From Oikopleura dioica (Eukaryota > Chordata > Appendicularia > Copelata > Oikopleuridae): DNA of 64,000 bases. Below are positions 60,929 to 64,000 of the stretch, one piece after another. The stretch's first letter is position 1; each line of letters starts with the position of its first letter. The position numbers and the translations under genes are program-made. The notes under the pieces are model-generated. The model saw nothing but the letters and a program-made list of their open reading frames with translations, did not search any database and had not been told where the DNA came from. The stretch spans positions 1,887,525 to 1,951,524 of the forward strand of contig OU015570.1 of assembly GCA_907165135.1 (NCBI GenBank), read 5' to 3'.

Positions 60929-63640
60929 TCAGATAAGGCATATATGTCTACGGTACTCTTTTCTGGTGAGCGGACACTTCAGAATGTAGCTGTCTTTTGA
61001 AAGCCTTCTATGAACTTTGAAGGGTCCAGACCACGACAATCCAAGTTTTTCAGAGTAGGGATCAGGTTTCCAACAGAGAACGGGCGTTTCAATCCGTAGA
61101 ACTGGACAGTTGTTTTTGTCACGTTTTAACTGTGACTGGTATCGTTGGACTTGGAATTCGAGCAGAGCAGGATGCAACTTCTTGAAATATAAGTTTAACC
61201 CTTTAATGAATGGCTAGATATTTTCTGTGATCGGCTCTTTGAGCTATATGGAACATGAAATTGTCTTCCATACACAACTTCATTACTTGATAAACCATCA
61301 AAGGAGCCCTTTGGAGTTTTGTTAAGAAAGTACTGTGCTAGTGGCCAGTACTAGTGGACCAAGTGCGATTTGTGGCGAGCTGATTTTTGAGCTTCTGGTG
61401 AATCTCCCGGTGGATTATTTCGCACTTTCCATTTGACTGACTGTAATAGGCACTTGTAGTACTGCGGTCGAGGATGGCTGTTGTTTTCGGACCAAACTCT
61501 TTGCCATTATCAGAAATTCAATTTTTGAATATTCCATGTCTCAGTATTATTCGCAGAAGAGCCTTAGCAACAAGAATGTCGGACTTGTTTGAGAGCGGTT
61601 CTCCATCGAGGTAGCCACTTTAACTATCAACGACGTTGAGCAGGTGTATCGTTATCCAGCTTGATCTGGGCGTCCATAGTCCACATGATCGATATCAACT
61701 TTTTCGAAAGGAAGTTGAGCAAATTGACGATCCTTAATGAGCGAAGGTCTCATTTGTTTGAATGGCTTGAGTCGAATGAATGTTTCACAGGAGCTTAAAA
61801 TCGCGCGAATTTTTGAACTTTTAACCTTGGAATCGAACTTCTTGGTACTTATTTACTATTGTCCTAAAGTTTCATCCAAAAAGGGAAACGTAATCGACCA
61901 CAAATTTTTTTCAGCGGGTACCTAATGTTGTTTATAAAAAATTTTCGGAGCATCTGCAGGAGCTGTTGACTTCCGGCATGAGCTGTCAGGGAGTGTAGAT
62001 CAGAGATAAATTATCAGCAACAGTGCATGGAAGAATCAATCTGTTATTTGAATAGAGAACATCATTTTTGAGCATAAGTCTTTTCGGTGACTTATTCAGC
62101 TTCGCTTTAACTCGAAAATTTCTTGTTACTGAGCATGTGTCTTGAGCAGTTGCCATTTCCTCTGCTGTGAATGATCGGTTTTCGAACAAGAAGATCACAT
62201 CACTTGTTGTTAACGTTGACAATGCAAAGATCGTTTCATCAACGTCGAAGAAGTTTTCGGAGTCTCTTTCAAGGTCAGAGCTTTTTGACTTTGGTAAACG
62301 GCTGAAGAAATATGCAGAGGCCATTTCAGGACTTGATCCGCTTTCGTGAATGATCGTAAAGTTAAAAGCGAGAAGATAATTATGTACATTACATAATTTT
62401 ATGTCCAATTTCTGTTTTCGTGATTCGCGGAATAGATAGAGCGATGATTTATGGTCAACAGCTTATGGTCAATTCGCAATCGATCAGGTAGAACTCAAAG
62501 AATTGAATTCCCAAGCAGTTAGCGAAGGGTTCCTTGATTCTCATTGGTCGCTTAAGGTCAGGACCGGAAAGAGCTTTACTGAAGTATCCAAGGGGTGCGA
62601 ATCGATCGTTTTGAACTTGATAAAATGTACCTCCGACTGCGTATCCAGATGAGTCGGTAACAAGAACGAGTTTACATCCGGGTTTGAAGTGCGCGAGAGT
62701 CGGCTCTTTCAGTAGTTCACTTTTAACTGTATCAAAAGCCTTCTGGTGGATGTCGGACCACTCGTATTTCGCTTTTGCTGATGTCAGACGATAAAGCGGG
62801 GCCAAAATCTCACTTCCACGCTTGATGAATTTAACATTGAAGTTAACCATGCCCAAGTATCTCTTTAGTTCAGTATTGTCTGTCGGTGGTTCCATCTTTT
62901 CGATCGCTTTAAGATGTTTTCGGAGCGGTTTGATACCATCAGCAGTGATTCTGAGACCAAAAAAAACAATTCGGTACTGGCGATCTTACACTTTGCGGCA
63001 TTCAGGACTAGCCTATGTTTTTAGCAAGTTTTAAAGACAAATTCTAGTGCTTGCAGATGGTTTTCCGAATTATTGTCAATCACGATCAAATCGTCCAAAT
63101 AAAGCAGAATAGAATCATGTTTCATCAGCTTGTTCATAATTCAAGAGAAACAGACTGGAGCATTGCATGATCCATAGAGCATCCGGTTAGCTTGGTAATG
63201 TCGGTTGTCGTAACTGAAGGCCATCTTGTGGGCATCAGCTTCATGAATGAGCACTTGCCAATATCCACGAAAGAAATCGACTGAGCTAATGTAGCATTCT
63301 TTACCAGTGAGTTTTTCCCCAATTGACGTAAAAACACTTTGCATACTTGGCAATGGGAAGCGATCTTTCTGCAACAGCTCATTGATCATTCGCGCATCGA
63401 AAGAAACTCTGATTGGAGAATTGTTTTACGAAGTATAATGAGCGGAATGTTAAATGCAGATTGTGTCTCTTGAATGACAGTGAGCTGCTTCCAGTTTTCC
63501 ATCTGGTAACTGACTTTTGGTACTAGGTGAATGCAAATTTTACGTGGCGGTTGGTGTGCCGAGTTTGTTTCGTCATTAAGTGGAAGCGAATATCTGAAAC
63601 CAAAGAGTCGACCAAGATCGTTTGTGTCTATGTTGAAGGA
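60929..63640 (-). pseudogene. pol: pol of element 5, decayed
   Basis: Pieces in several frames: RT (63141-63389: SSVDFFRGYWQVLIHEADAH, MLYGSCNAPVCFS), RNase H (62455-62895: KLVLVTDSSGYAVGGTFYQV), connection and integrase start (61986-62408), and integrase C-terminus (60929-61177: PVLCWKPDPYSEKLGLSWSG). Each matches the intact pol of element 3 at most positions. About 130 bp near 61800-61935 has no counterpart there and looks inserted. Confidence 0.8.
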
Positions 63641-63735
63641 GAGTCGCCATTTGTGAGTTAAAATTTCGAGTTGTTTCTTTTGTGTTGGATCAGTCGAGCC
63701 ATAAGATCCAATTATGGGAACAAAGTTTATTTGAT

Positions 63736-64000
63736 AAGCTTATTTCACATAACCACTCTCAAGAAAACACTACAGAACAAGAGTTAGAGTTTGGCCCATG
63801 ACCTGATGAGCCCTTTGTCGTGAAATTTAAAAAGATGATCGAAAATTTAACAAGAACAGATAGTAATTTATTCAAATAATTGACAGAAAAAGGTTCGATT
63901 CTTCATTTTCTTCTTTCTTCTTTTTCGCACATTACAAACGAGGCCGTCTAACAGAAAACGTACCCTTATTGGGTTTATAATGTTCTGTTGTGCCTCCATT
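63736..64000. other. unassigned sequence at window end
   Basis: No match to element 3 and no ORF. It is either flanking DNA of a truncated element 5 or another insertion. Confidence 0.4.

Larger units (their letters stand above)
59174..63735 (-). mobile_element. LTR element 5, decayed relative of element 3 (partial)
   Basis: The same order as element 3 in minus sense: accessory ORF next to the 3' LTR, GAGC-rich spacer, integrase, RNase H, RT. Homology to element 3 can be followed to about 63735, in the region between protease and RT, and then stops. Gag, protease and the 5' LTR are missing. Many frameshifts. Confidence 0.75.

Noticed and set aside
1-64000. Host housekeeping genes, rRNA or tRNA genes
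   Set aside because: I looked for recognisable conserved proteins and cloverleaf structures outside the mobile elements and found none.

Overview
This is eukaryotic, almost certainly invertebrate, genomic DNA. There are no operons, Shine-Dalgarno sites or rRNA genes. It holds Ty3/gypsy-type LTR retrotransposons with env genes, pogo, MULE and hAT-like DNA transposons, and several coding regions that need GT-AG introns of only 38-49 bp. Introns that small, together with env-bearing gypsy elements, make a larvacean tunicate (Oikopleura-like) my best guess. That is an inference and not proven by the sequence. I see no clear host housekeeping gene.

The window is built from two sets of nested insertions, each defined by LTR pairs and target-site duplications (TSDs). 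Nest 1 (768-22136): LTR element 1 (plus sense, 301-bp LTRs, gag only) sits in a TTAGGG-containing dispersed repeat. Its 5' LTR was split by a 6.0-kb foldback transposon (1002-7007, 8-bp TSD). Its body was split by LTR element 2 (11471-21563, minus sense, gag-pol-env), whose pol was in turn split by a 959-bp palindromic hAT-like element (15920-16878, 8-bp TSD). Nest 2 (26393-48571): LTR element 3 (minus sense, gag-pol plus an accessory ORF) has its pol split by LTR element 4 (31402-43464, minus sense, gag-pol-env). Its 5' LTR is split by a pogo/Tigger transposon (46039-48551).

Between and after the nests lie inverted-repeat MITEs: 22637-23290, 24453-24613, 49240-49630, 50500-51080, 51445-51605 and 58825-59171. 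A decayed MULE (about 51650-58300) has long terminal inverted repeats made of three kinds of tandem array. Element 5 (to about 63735) is a decayed relative of element 3.

The most notable content is inside the retroelements. Element 4 carries two intron-containing genes on the strand opposite to gag-pol-env, between env and the 3' LTR (32574-34354). They are 76 bp apart, with a splice acceptor just before the second. Elements 1 and 2 also carry ORFs antisense to their own gag. Element 2 joins gag to pol through an in-frame UGA-CUA, the classic readthrough context, and element 3 has the same nine bases (GAA TGA CTA) upstream of its protease. Element 3 gag ends in a CCCH-type finger rather than a CCHC knuckle, and element 4 gag ends in an SR-protein-like Arg/Ser tail. 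All statements come from reading the sequence by eye. No database search or alignment program was run, and repeat copy numbers and arm ends are approximate.
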